The notes below the pieces were generated by a model. It made no database searches. It saw only the letters and a list, made by a program, of their open reading frames with translations, and was not told where the DNA came from. From contig JARIBS010000014.1 in the NCBI GenBank assembly GCA_029257385.1, forward strand, positions 1 to 38,082: 38,082 nt of DNA. Reading direction: 5' to 3'. Below, in pieces: positions 21,341-27,755 of this stretch. A program made the translations under genes and the position numbers. Position 1 is the first letter of the stretch. Each line of letters opens with the position of its first letter. Source of the stretch: Thiorhodococcus sp. GTDB taxonomy: Bacteria; Pseudomonadota; Gammaproteobacteria; Chromatiales; Chromatiaceae.

Positions 21341-23044
21341 ATGTCATCGCAAGCACTCAAAATTGTCGTTATCGGCGGAACCGCCGCGGGTCCGAAAGCC
21401 GCAGCAAAGGCTCGCCGCATGGACGAACATGCCTCCATCACGCTCATCCAGAAGGGGGCGCATCTGTCGATGGCCTCCTGCGGTTTTCCCTACTATGTCG
21501 GCGGATTCTTCGACGACCGCAACCTGCTCATCTGCACCCCGGCCGGGACCGTGCGCGACCCTGATTTCTTCGAGGCGGCCAAGCGCATCGAGGCCCTGGT
21601 CGAGACCGAGGCCCTGTCGATCGACCGCGCCGCCAAGACGGTCACCTGCAAGCATCTGCCAACCGGCGAGACCCGCACTATCGATTACGACAAGCTGGTG
21701 ATCGCCATTGGCGCCGCGCCGCTCTATCCCCAGGTTCCCGGTATCGAGCTGGAGGGCATCCAGACGCTGCACTCGCTCGGTGACGCGGATTCGCTCAGAG
21801 CGATCCGCGACCACCATCAGAGCCATAAAGCGGTTGTGGTGGGCGGGGGGTTGATCGGCTTCGAGGTCTGCGAGGCGCTGCGCCTAGCCGATATCCAGAC
21901 CACCGTGATCGAGAAGACGGATTCGATCCTGCCCTTCCTGGACCCCGAACTGGCCAAGCTGGTCGCAAACCATGTCCTTGACAATGGTGCCGATATCATC
22001 ACCGGCAACGGCGTTGCAGCCTTTCTCGGCGAGCACGGCAAACTCACGGGCGTAAAGCTCGACAATGGCACCGAGCTGCCATGCCAGGTCGCGGTGATCG
22101 CCGTCGGGGTCAGGCCACGCACCAAGCTGGCCGAGTCGTGCGGGCTGGAGATCGGCGCTCAGGGTGGCATTGTGGTCAACGACCGGATGCAGACCTCGGA
22201 CCCGGACATCTACGCCGCTGGCGATTGCGTGGAATGCACCTCGCTCATCACCGGCGAGAAGGTCCGTTCACCCTATGGCGACCTGGCCAATCTGCAAGGT
22301 CGGGTGGTCGGTCAAAATCTGATCAAGGAGGACAGTGCGCGCTTTCCTGGCGTCACCCACACAGGGATCTGCAAGATCTTCGACTTCACGGTGGGCTTTA
22401 CTGGACTGAGCGCGGGTCAGGCGCGCGAGTTGAGTCTAAACGACATTGAAACGGCGACCATTTCAGGGATGGATATCCCCGCCTATATGAACGGCAAGCT
22501 CATGATCAGCAAGATGATCGCCGAGCGCGAGACCGGCCGGATCCTGGGCTTTCAAAGCGTCGGGCCAGGCGATGTCAGCAAGCGTGTCGCGACGGTCGCC
22601 ATGGCTATTCGAGGTCGGCTGACGGTCGATGACCTTTGCAATGCCGATCTACCCTATGCGCCGCCCTACTCACTCGCGCTCGATCACGTCATCGTCGCCG
22701 CGCATGTATTAGAGAACAAGCTGCGCGGGCGCATGCAGGGCATCTCGGTAGGCGAGGTCAAGCAGCGCGCCGACAGTGGCGCGGACTGCTTCATTCTCGA
22801 TACCCGAAACCCGGAAGAGTTCGAGGAGATGCGGCTGGGGATCGGCGAGACCCTAATTCCGCTCGGCGCCCTGCGCGAGCGTCTCAATGAGCTGCCACAG
22901 GACAAGGACCGTGAGATCATTCTCTTTTGCAAAATCTCACTACGCGGATACGAGGCCGCCGCTATTTTGCAGGGACACGGCTGGCGGAATGTGAAAGTGA
23001 TGGAGGGCGGCATTCTGGCCTGGCCCTATCCGCGTGAGAAATAG
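21341..23044 (+). CDS. CoA-disulfide/persulfide reductase with C-terminal rhodanese domain
   Basis: A flavoprotein of the CoADR/Npsr family that uses NAD(P)H to reduce CoA-disulfide or CoA-persulfide and polysulfide. The N-terminal FAD site is IGGTAAGPKAAA; the single redox cysteine is Cys47 in SMASCGFPYY; the NAD(P)H-binding motif is VVGGGLIGFEVCEAL; a second FAD motif is IYAAGDC. A dimerisation domain follows, then a rhodanese domain (about 467-567) with its catalytic cysteine at about 530 (LFCKISLRGYEA). 567 aa, the usual length of the fusion. ATG 21341 has AAGGAG upstream. In this likely sulfur oxidiser it may handle sulfane sulfur in the cytoplasm; exact substrate not determinable. Confidence 0.92.
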   Translation: MSSQALKIVVIGGTAAGPKAAAKARRMDEHASITLIQKGAHLSMASCGFPYYVGGFFDDRNLLICTPAGTVRDPDFFEAAKRIEALVETEALSIDRAAKTVTCKHLPTGETRTIDYDKLVIAIGAAPLYPQVPGIELEGIQTLHSLGDADSLRAIRDHHQSHKAVVVGGGLIGFEVCEALRLADIQTTVIEKTDSILPFLDPELAKLVANHVLDNGADIITGNGVAAFLGEHGKLTGVKLDNGTELPCQVAVIAVGVRPRTKLAESCGLEIGAQGGIVVNDRMQTSDPDIYAAGDCVECTSLITGEKVRSPYGDLANLQGRVVGQNLIKEDSARFPGVTHTGICKIFDFTVGFTGLSAGQARELSLNDIETATISGMDIPAYMNGKLMISKMIAERETGRILGFQSVGPGDVSKRVATVAMAIRGRLTVDDLCNADLPYAPPYSLALDHVIVAAHVLENKLRGRMQGISVGEVKQRADSGADCFILDTRNPEEFEEMRLGIGETLIPLGALRERLNELPQDKDREIILFCKISLRGYEAAAILQGHGWRNVKVMEGGILAWPYPREK

Positions 23045-23057
23045 GCCGCGTAACGAA

Positions 23058-23091
23058 AACCGCCCCGTTGCAATGATGCAGCGAGGCGGTT
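23058..23091 (-). terminator. Rho-independent terminator downstream of the EncFtn gene
   Basis: AACCGCC (23058-23064) pairs perfectly with GGCGGTT (23085-23091); inside, a C-A mismatch is followed by six more pairs including one wobble, closing a six-base loop. Read on the minus strand the stem runs into TTTTCGTTA, so it can end minus-strand transcripts. On the plus strand it lies 13 bases after the reductase stop but lacks a T-run. Confidence 0.6.
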
Positions 23092-23141
23092 CGAGCGAGC
23101 TATTCTGATCCGTCGACCCGGTGGATCAGAATGGACCGAGA

Positions 23142-23429
23142 TCAGTGGTCCGCGATCTGCTCGTCGGTGAACAAGTAGTCTTTAAGCTCCTTGTCGAAGG
23201 TGGGGTCCTTGCGGCGGATCCATTCAATCACCATCGCCGCGTGCTCCTTCTCCTCGTCGCGGTTGTGGATGAGGATCGCCTTGAGTTCGGCGTCCTTGCA
23301 TGCGTCGACGCGCTGGTTGTACCAGTCGACAGCCTCCAGTTCTTCCATCAGCGAGACGATGGCCCGGTGCATTTCGCGGGTCTCGTCGGACAGTTCTTCG
23401 ATTGGCTCGTGGTAGCCTTCACTAGACAT
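23142..23429 (-). CDS. Encapsulin-type ferritin-like protein (EncFtn), no cargo tail
   Basis: The 95-aa protein closely resembles Rhodospirillum rubrum EncFtn, a two-helix ferroxidase that forms decamers and is normally packed inside an encapsulin shell. The ferroxidase residues are all present: Glu30 and Glu32 with Trp36 and Tyr37 (MEELEAVDWYNQR), then Glu60 and His63 (HNRDEEKEHAAM). The protein ends just after the second helix (YLFTDEQIADH); the C-terminal extension with shell-targeting peptide found in the R. rubrum protein is absent. No encapsulin gene lies on either side. ATG 23429 has GGAG seven bases upstream; the frame is open further back but that part is not EncFtn-like. A terminator follows. 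Confidence 0.88.
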   Translation of the reverse strand: MSSEGYHEPIEELSDETREMHRAIVSLMEELEAVDWYNQRVDACKDAELKAILIHNRDEEKEHAAMVIEWIRRKDPTFDKELKDYLFTDEQIADH

Positions 23430-23524
23430 CAGGAATCTCCATAGCTGTTCTAAGGTTGCTACACAGTCTACCATTACTGCTAGGGCGACAGAATGCAATT
23501 TGGCAAGGATTACCGTCTCGGCGC

Positions 23525-23920
23525 CTACTGATCGCTCTTTAACTGCCCCAGCGAACGCACCAGGCGCAGGCTGGCGTTGAAGAAGTCGTCGCCAGGGTTG
23601 TCCTTGCAGATCGCGGCGATACGGGTCATGGCCGCGTCCAGTTCGGCGCCGCGCAGAACATCGCGCCCGATCGCAAAGTTCAGACCGCTCACGAAACCGG
23701 CCAGCCATTGACGATGGCGCAGATAATCCTCGTCGGCGAGCGACAGCGGTAGATCGTTGCGAGGCAGCGTCGAGAGAAACGCAGCACAGCTCTTCACGCC
23801 ATAACCCCAAAGCGCTGGGGCGGTTTCCTCGCTTGCCGCCGCTGATCCACCGCCGAGCAGCGCCGTCAGCGTCAGAAGCGCCACGGGCAGGCGCAGGTCA
23901 ACAAACAATCGCTCGAGCAT
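23525..23920 (-). CDS. Small exported protein of unknown function
   Basis: 131 aa with a clear signal peptide (hydrophobic LPVALLTLTALLGGG, likely cleavage after SAAA). The mature part has two cysteines about 70 residues apart (VKSCAAF and AAICKDNP), an aromatic-rich middle (DYLRHRQWLAGFVSGLNFAIGRD) and ends in FFNASLRLVRSL. The spacing resembles small helical periplasmic proteins of the HdeA or Rap1a/Tai type with one disulfide, but I cannot assign a family. ATG 23920 is chosen because AAGGA lies eight bases upstream and the signal peptide starts there, although the frame is open to 24013. It precedes the EncFtn gene by 95 bases on the same strand. Confidence 0.7.
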   Translation of the reverse strand: MLERLFVDLRLPVALLTLTALLGGGSAAASEETAPALWGYGVKSCAAFLSTLPRNDLPLSLADEDYLRHRQWLAGFVSGLNFAIGRDVLRGAELDAAMTRIAAICKDNPGDDFFNASLRLVRSLGQLKSDQ

Positions 23921-24011
23921 ATCGTGTGTCCTTGTTGTCTTGTCAGGATGCGAATAAGCGACGCTTAAGGGTATCATCAGTGGTTTTTTCGGTGCCCGGC
24001 CAATCGCAATC

Positions 24012-25199
24012 ATGCGTATCCTGATGATCTCCGATGTCTACTTCCCGCGTGTTACGGGTGTTTCGACGTCGATTCAGACCTTCTCGCGAGCGTTCCTCGA
24101 CAGAGGCCACGAGGTCACACTCATCGCGCCGGACTATGGCAAGAGCGCCGCTGAGCCATTCGATGTCATTCGGGTGCCCTCGCGCTATGTACCGCTCGAC
24201 CCTGAAGATCGGATGTTGCGGTGGCGCGCGCTGCGCGCGCATGATGCGGGGCTGGTGCGCCACGGATTCGACCTGGTGCATATTCAAACGCCATTCGTTG
24301 CGCACTACAGCGGGCTGAGGCTGGCCAAACGTCTCGGCGTTCCAGTCATCGAGAGCTACCATACCTTTTTCGAGCAGTATCTCCATCACTACATCCCTTT
24401 CGTGCCGAGACGCTGGCTACAGCGCGCCGCGCGTTATTTCTCCCAGGCCCAGTGCAAAGCCGTCGATGCGCTTGTGGTGCCATCGCGCGCCATGCTCGAT
24501 ATCCTTATAAGCTATGGTATCGAGACGCCCGCACGCGTCATCCCGACCGGGATTGATTTGACCCAATTCAGCCAGGGCAACGGCCAGCGTTTCCGCGCCC
24601 GCTTCGGTATTCCCAGTGCGCGACCACTGCTGGTCCATGTCGGTCGACTCGCCTATGAGAAAAATATCGATTTCATTCTGCGCGCATTAGTGCCGATCAA
24701 GGCCGCAGTGCCGGATGTGCTGTTGGTGATCGCGGGCGCGGGTCCGGCCAAACAGACCCTTGAGCGCCAGGCGGATACTGCGGGGCTTGGGGGCAATACG
24801 CTCTTTACGGGTTATCTCGACCGGGATGGAAGTCTGGAGGATTGCTACAGTGCCGGGGCGGCGTTTCTGTTTGCCTCGCGCACCGAGACACAAGGGCTAG
24901 TGCTGTTGGAGTCGATGGCGCTCGGCGTGCCGGTCGTGTCGACGGCGGTCATGGGAACGAAAGAAGTCTTAGGCAAGGGCGGCGGTTCGCTGATCGCGGC
25001 CGAAGACGAGCACGACTTTGCCAGTAAGGCGGTGCGCCTGCTCACCGAGCCGCTGCTGCGCGAGCGTCTCTCACGCGAGGCGGTTGAACATGCGCGCGAC
25101 TGGTCGGCGCCAGTGATGGCCGATCGCATGCTGCAACTCTATGAGCAAGTCACAGATGGCGCGGAACCGGGCGGCCGGACGATCCGATCAGGCCATTAG
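24012..25199 (+). CDS. Glycosyltransferase family 4 protein
   Basis: A GT-B fold retaining glycosyltransferase (GT4), 395 aa, using a nucleotide sugar to build a glycolipid or surface polysaccharide at the cytoplasmic membrane face. The N-terminal MRILMISDVYFPRVTGVSTS strand-loop is typical of the acceptor domain; the VHVGRLAYEKNIDF segment opens the donor domain, and the EX7E motif is ETQGLVLLE. The PDVLLVIAGAGP segment is also diagnostic. Its last four bases overlap the stop of a convergent mini-gene. A 5'-deleted second copy of the 3' part lies at 26898-27368. The acceptor and sugar cannot be predicted; related sequences include alpha-mannosyltransferases of the PimB/MgtA type. Confidence 0.92.
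   Translation: MRILMISDVYFPRVTGVSTSIQTFSRAFLDRGHEVTLIAPDYGKSAAEPFDVIRVPSRYVPLDPEDRMLRWRALRAHDAGLVRHGFDLVHIQTPFVAHYSGLRLAKRLGVPVIESYHTFFEQYLHHYIPFVPRRWLQRAARYFSQAQCKAVDALVVPSRAMLDILISYGIETPARVIPTGIDLTQFSQGNGQRFRARFGIPSARPLLVHVGRLAYEKNIDFILRALVPIKAAVPDVLLVIAGAGPAKQTLERQADTAGLGGNTLFTGYLDRDGSLEDCYSAGAAFLFASRTETQGLVLLESMALGVPVVSTAVMGTKEVLGKGGGSLIAAEDEHDFASKAVRLLTEPLLRERLSREAVEHARDWSAPVMADRMLQLYEQVTDGAEPGGRTIRSGH
24813..25156 (+). repeat. Copy 1 of a 344-bp near-identical repeat (GT4 3' region)
   Basis: By hand alignment this segment differs from 26982-27325 at 10 of 344 positions, every one synonymous in the glycosyltransferase frame. Just before it, similarity to the other copy falls abruptly (about 21 differences in 78 bases). 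See the mosaic finding. Confidence 0.9.
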
Positions 25200-25432
25200 G
25201 CCATCAGATCGATCAGACTTCCGAGCGTTTCGTCCGACGCTTTAAAGACCTTCGCAGATGCCTCGACCTGCCTGAGATGTTCCTTCTGCTCCACCAGCGG
25301 CTTGCTGATGTCGCGCACCGAACTGCCATCCTCGCGCCTCGAGGTCGCGATCTCGGTCGCGTTCTGACGCAGACCCTCCATCCCGTTCTGGATACCGGTT
25401 AGGCCCGCTTGGCCAGTGCCTGAAATCATCAT
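25196..25432 (-). CDS. Mini-protein with flagellar rod/hook-like terminal motifs, copy 1
   Basis: 78 aa, starting MMISGTGQAGLTGIQNGMEG. The N-terminal amphipathic stretch (GIQNGMEGLRQNATEIAT) and the C-terminal stretch (ASAKVFKASDETLGSLIDL) look like the two ends of axial flagellar proteins such as FlgC or FlgE, which pack as a coiled coil, but the central domain is missing. Function unknown; no flagellar gene is nearby. A second copy at 27394-27630 differs at only two residues. Stop codon overlaps the convergent glycosyltransferase stop by four bases. A GACTAGAATC element about 35 bases upstream is shared with copy 2 and may be its -10 region. Confidence 0.75.
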   Translation of the reverse strand: MMISGTGQAGLTGIQNGMEGLRQNATEIATSRREDGSSVRDISKPLVEQKEHLRQVEASAKVFKASDETLGSLIDLMA

Positions 25433-25466
25433 GCCTTACCCCCGATATCGACTGTTTCGCATACTC

Positions 25467-25476
25467 GATTCTAGTC
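25467..25476 (-). promoter_or_regulatory. Conserved -10-like element upstream of mini-gene copy 1
   Basis: On the minus strand this reads GACTAGAATC, containing TAGAAT (five of six to the sigma70 -10). The same place before copy 2 (27662-27671) reads GACTAAAATC, while the surrounding DNA is largely different. Conservation against a divergent background suggests function. No good -35 is visible at either copy. Confidence 0.35.
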
Positions 25477-25640
25477 CAAACGCAACCCGGGGCACGACCG
25501 GATGCGCGATCTGGGACCCAGTTCACACCGGACAGGCTTTATACATCGCTTGATTCGCAAACCCTTTGCGCTGTCTCGATGTGGCGTGCAACTTGTCAAT
25601 GAACCGCCACCTACTGGGTGAACGAAATTTTTCGAGGTGA

Positions 25641-26702
25641 ATGATGAGATCGATGAGAAAAATCGCAGCGCTTGGAGCTCTTATCGCGTTTTTCGCCGCT
25701 GCATGCAGCGAACCGAGAAAAGTGAATTCACAACCGGATTCGCAGCACAGGCCTGACATGGCTAGTCCGATTGATAGCGGCTCCCTTGCGATCTTACCCG
25801 TCTCCAACGGCGGAGGTGATGTCTACGCCATTTATCGGCTCGAGTATTCAATTGTTGCTGTATCCAACACCGGCGAGGTGCGGCGGCTGGCTACCTGCCA
25901 CGATACTAAAGCCGCAGCGATGGTTATGGACGGGTCTCAGACCGGGTTCGGGGTTTGTTTGCACAGGGTTCCGGAACGAGCGAGGCAGGGCGTCTACACC
26001 TACCATCAGACCGAGCCGCTGCGCATTGAGCTTAGCGACGGGCAGGCGCAAATAGAGCCATTCTCACCGCCTCTTCCTGCAGGTGTCTGGCGTATTTCAG
26101 AGCATACGATTGCCGGGAGCAGTGTGCCAGGCATCGTGCTTGCCGGTGGAGTCACTGGCCCAGTCCAGCTTGTCGACCGTGCTCAAGCCGGTGCAGCGGC
26201 GGGACCGCAACGCCTGAACTACGTGTTTGATGGGACAGCATCGGTCCAATTTTCGCTCGCTCATGATCTAGCCACTCTCGAACATGACCATCGTCCCATG
26301 CTGATCGCCTTGGAAAACGCCGCTTGGCTGATTATTTATGACGTTCACCCCGACGGCGCACTGACGTCGGTGTTTGCCGGCGCAGCAAAAGAACTGCTAA
26401 CAGACTACAAATCGTTTAACCGTATCGACGTGCTCGCTGACCGCTCGGGTTCCGAGCTAAAACTCTGGACCGTACATTTCGACGATAGCGAGACCCATGT
26501 CACGGCCCAAACCGCCGATGGACCAGAAATCATTGCATCCTTTCCCGCTGCGCTGATGCCGGTCAGCATTGGCACGCCCTCTCCCATGTGCGCTCTGGTC
26601 GCAAACGCCGGCCCCGGCAACGCTGACCCCTGGGATGATTGCGCCCAAGAGCAAACGGTCGAACTCAACGGCACAACCATCGTCCTGAGTCCGCTTCGCT
26701 AA
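25641..26702 (+). CDS. Putative lipoprotein of unknown function
   Basis: 353 aa. The N-terminus has basic residues (MMRSMRK), a hydrophobic core (IAALGALIAFFAA) and a lipobox-like AAAC, so Cys22 is probably lipidated. The rest has repeated short beta-like segments (AILPVSNGGGDVYAIYRLEY, EVRRLATCHD, LIALENAAWLIIYDVHP) that could form a propeller or beta-sandwich, but I recognise no family. Two cysteine-containing stretches lie at the end (PMCALVAN and WDDCAQEQ). ATG 25641 follows GAGGTG; the adjacent ATG 25644 would also serve. It lies alone between the two copies of the duplicated segment and its composition is slightly less GC-rich than that of metabolic genes in the window. Confidence 0.7.
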   Translation: MMRSMRKIAALGALIAFFAAACSEPRKVNSQPDSQHRPDMASPIDSGSLAILPVSNGGGDVYAIYRLEYSIVAVSNTGEVRRLATCHDTKAAAMVMDGSQTGFGVCLHRVPERARQGVYTYHQTEPLRIELSDGQAQIEPFSPPLPAGVWRISEHTIAGSSVPGIVLAGGVTGPVQLVDRAQAGAAAGPQRLNYVFDGTASVQFSLAHDLATLEHDHRPMLIALENAAWLIIYDVHPDGALTSVFAGAAKELLTDYKSFNRIDVLADRSGSELKLWTVHFDDSETHVTAQTADGPEIIASFPAALMPVSIGTPSPMCALVANAGPGNADPWDDCAQEQTVELNGTTIVLSPLR

Positions 26703-26760
26703 GCGCAACAGATCGGAAATCACAGGACTGCTCGATCATCCGTGCTGTCTGCGACTTGCT

Positions 26761-26850
26761 CTCATAGGTTCAGCGGAAAGGCTTGGCCAGGGTCCGATTG
26801 AAGAAGTCGATGAAATCGCTGATGTGCTTTATCGAGATCCACCACTGAAA
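26761..26850 (-). mobile_element. Transposase C-terminal remnant, IS630-like
   Basis: Read on the minus strand, one frame gives FQWWISIKHISDFIDFFNRT (26793-26852) followed by LAKPFR, then a stop at 26770-26772 where IS630-type transposases have Trp, then TYE. The FIDxFNxTxAKPFxWTY pattern is a hallmark of the C-terminus of this transposase family. Nothing recognisable remains upstream of it and no terminal inverted repeats are visible, so it is a short decayed fragment. It abuts the truncated glycosyltransferase copy. Confidence 0.6.
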
Positions 26851-26897
26851 AACGGGTAGGGCAACGAACCGTGCGGGCCGAGGCCGCGCAGCATGTC

Positions 26898-27368
26898 GTC
26901 GAGGGCGAAGGCCCGGCCAAGAAGGCGCTCGAGCGCCAGGCCGACAGCCTGGGGCTCGGCGGCAACACGCTGTTCACCGGCTATCTCGACCGGGATGGAA
27001 GTCTGGAGGATTGCTACAGTGCCGGGGCGGCGTTTCTGTTTGCCTCGCGCACCGAGACACAAGGACTGGTGCTGTTGGAATCGATGGCGCTCGGCGTGCC
27101 GGTCGTGTCGACGGCAGTCATGGGAACGAAAGAAGTCTTGGGCAAGGGCGGCGGCTCGCTGATCGCGGCCGAAGACGAGCACGACTTTGCCAGTAAGGCG
27201 GTGCGCCTGCTCACCGAGCCGCTGCTGCGCGAGCGTCTCTCACGCGAGGCGGTCGAACATGCGCGCGACTGGTCGGCACCAGTGATGGCCGATCGCATGC
27301 TGCAACTCTATGAGCAGGTTACAGAGACTGCCCAGACAGGCACCACACGGGTCAGTTCAATGCCTTAG
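26898..27368 (+). pseudogene. 5'-deleted GT4 glycosyltransferase copy
   Basis: The frame covers only the last part of the donor domain: GEGPAKKALERQADSLGLGG, then a region identical in protein to residues 268-380 or so of the gene at 24012, including the EX7E motif ETQGLVLLE, ending in its own tail (TETAQTGTTRVSSMP). The acceptor domain and the first half of the donor domain are missing; a GTG at 26871 only opens into non-homologous sequence next to a transposase remnant, so an active enzyme is not expected. The first 80 bases diverge strongly from the intact gene whereas 26982-27325 is about 97 per cent identical with only synonymous changes, so the fragment is a mosaic. Confidence 0.85.
26982..27325 (+). 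repeat. Copy 2 of the 344-bp near-identical repeat
   Basis: Direct repeat of 24813-25156, 2169 bases downstream. Ten differences, all synonymous. The left edge is sharp, at TATCTCGAC; to the right similarity fades in the variable C-terminal tail and resumes in the mini-gene at a lower level. Confidence 0.9.
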
Positions 27369-27393
27369 CGCTGGTTGGTGCTTGAAGACCTGA

Positions 27394-27630
27394 TCAAGCC
27401 ATTAAATCGATCAGGCTCCCGAGCGTTTCGTCCGATGCTTTGAAGACCTTCGCGGATGCCTCGACCTGTCTGAGATGTTCTTTCTGCTCCACCAGCGGCT
27501 TGCTGATATCGCGCACTGAGCTGCCATCCTCGCGCCGGGCGGTGGCGATCTCGTTGGCGTTCTGGCGCAAACCTTCCATGCCGTTTTGAATGCCGGTCAA
27601 GCCTGCCTGGCCAGTGCCTGAAATCATCAT
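27394..27630 (-). CDS. Mini-protein with flagellar rod/hook-like terminal motifs, copy 2
   Basis: 78 aa, identical to the product of 25196-25432 except Asn for Thr at residue 26 and Ala for Ser at residue 31. The DNA of the two copies differs at about 29 of 237 positions, nearly all silent, so both have been kept under selection as proteins. ATG 27630 is chosen to match copy 1; the frame is open to 27714 but that extension is not shared. Located just beyond the stop of the truncated glycosyltransferase copy, 26 bases away and convergent with it. Function unknown. Confidence 0.75.
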   Translation of the reverse strand: MMISGTGQAGLTGIQNGMEGLRQNANEIATARREDGSSVRDISKPLVEQKEHLRQVEASAKVFKASDETLGSLIDLMA

Positions 27631-27661
27631 GCCTTCACCCCTAAAACAAGCTGCGTTCCAT

Positions 27662-27671
27662 GATTTTAGTC
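27662..27671 (-). promoter_or_regulatory. Conserved -10-like element upstream of mini-gene copy 2
   Basis: GACTAAAATC on the minus strand, about 32 bases before the start codon, the counterpart of the element at 25467-25476 (eight of ten identical around TAAAAT/TAGAAT is embedded in otherwise diverged sequence). Confidence 0.35.
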
Positions 27672-27755
27672 GAAATACAATCTGCAAACGCCAACTAGCA
27701 CACACTACTGTCATTCGTCCACAGCGTGCAGAACCTACTCGGACAACCAGATCAC

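Noticed and set aside
23430-23810. N-terminal extension of the EncFtn frame
   Set aside because: The frame is open but overlaps the exported-protein gene antisense-frame region and is unlike EncFtn; a ribosome site sits directly before ATG 23429.
26871-27368. Intact second glycosyltransferase starting at GTG 26871
   Set aside because: Only about a third of a GT4 protein is present and the first residues are non-homologous, so it is treated as a pseudogene.
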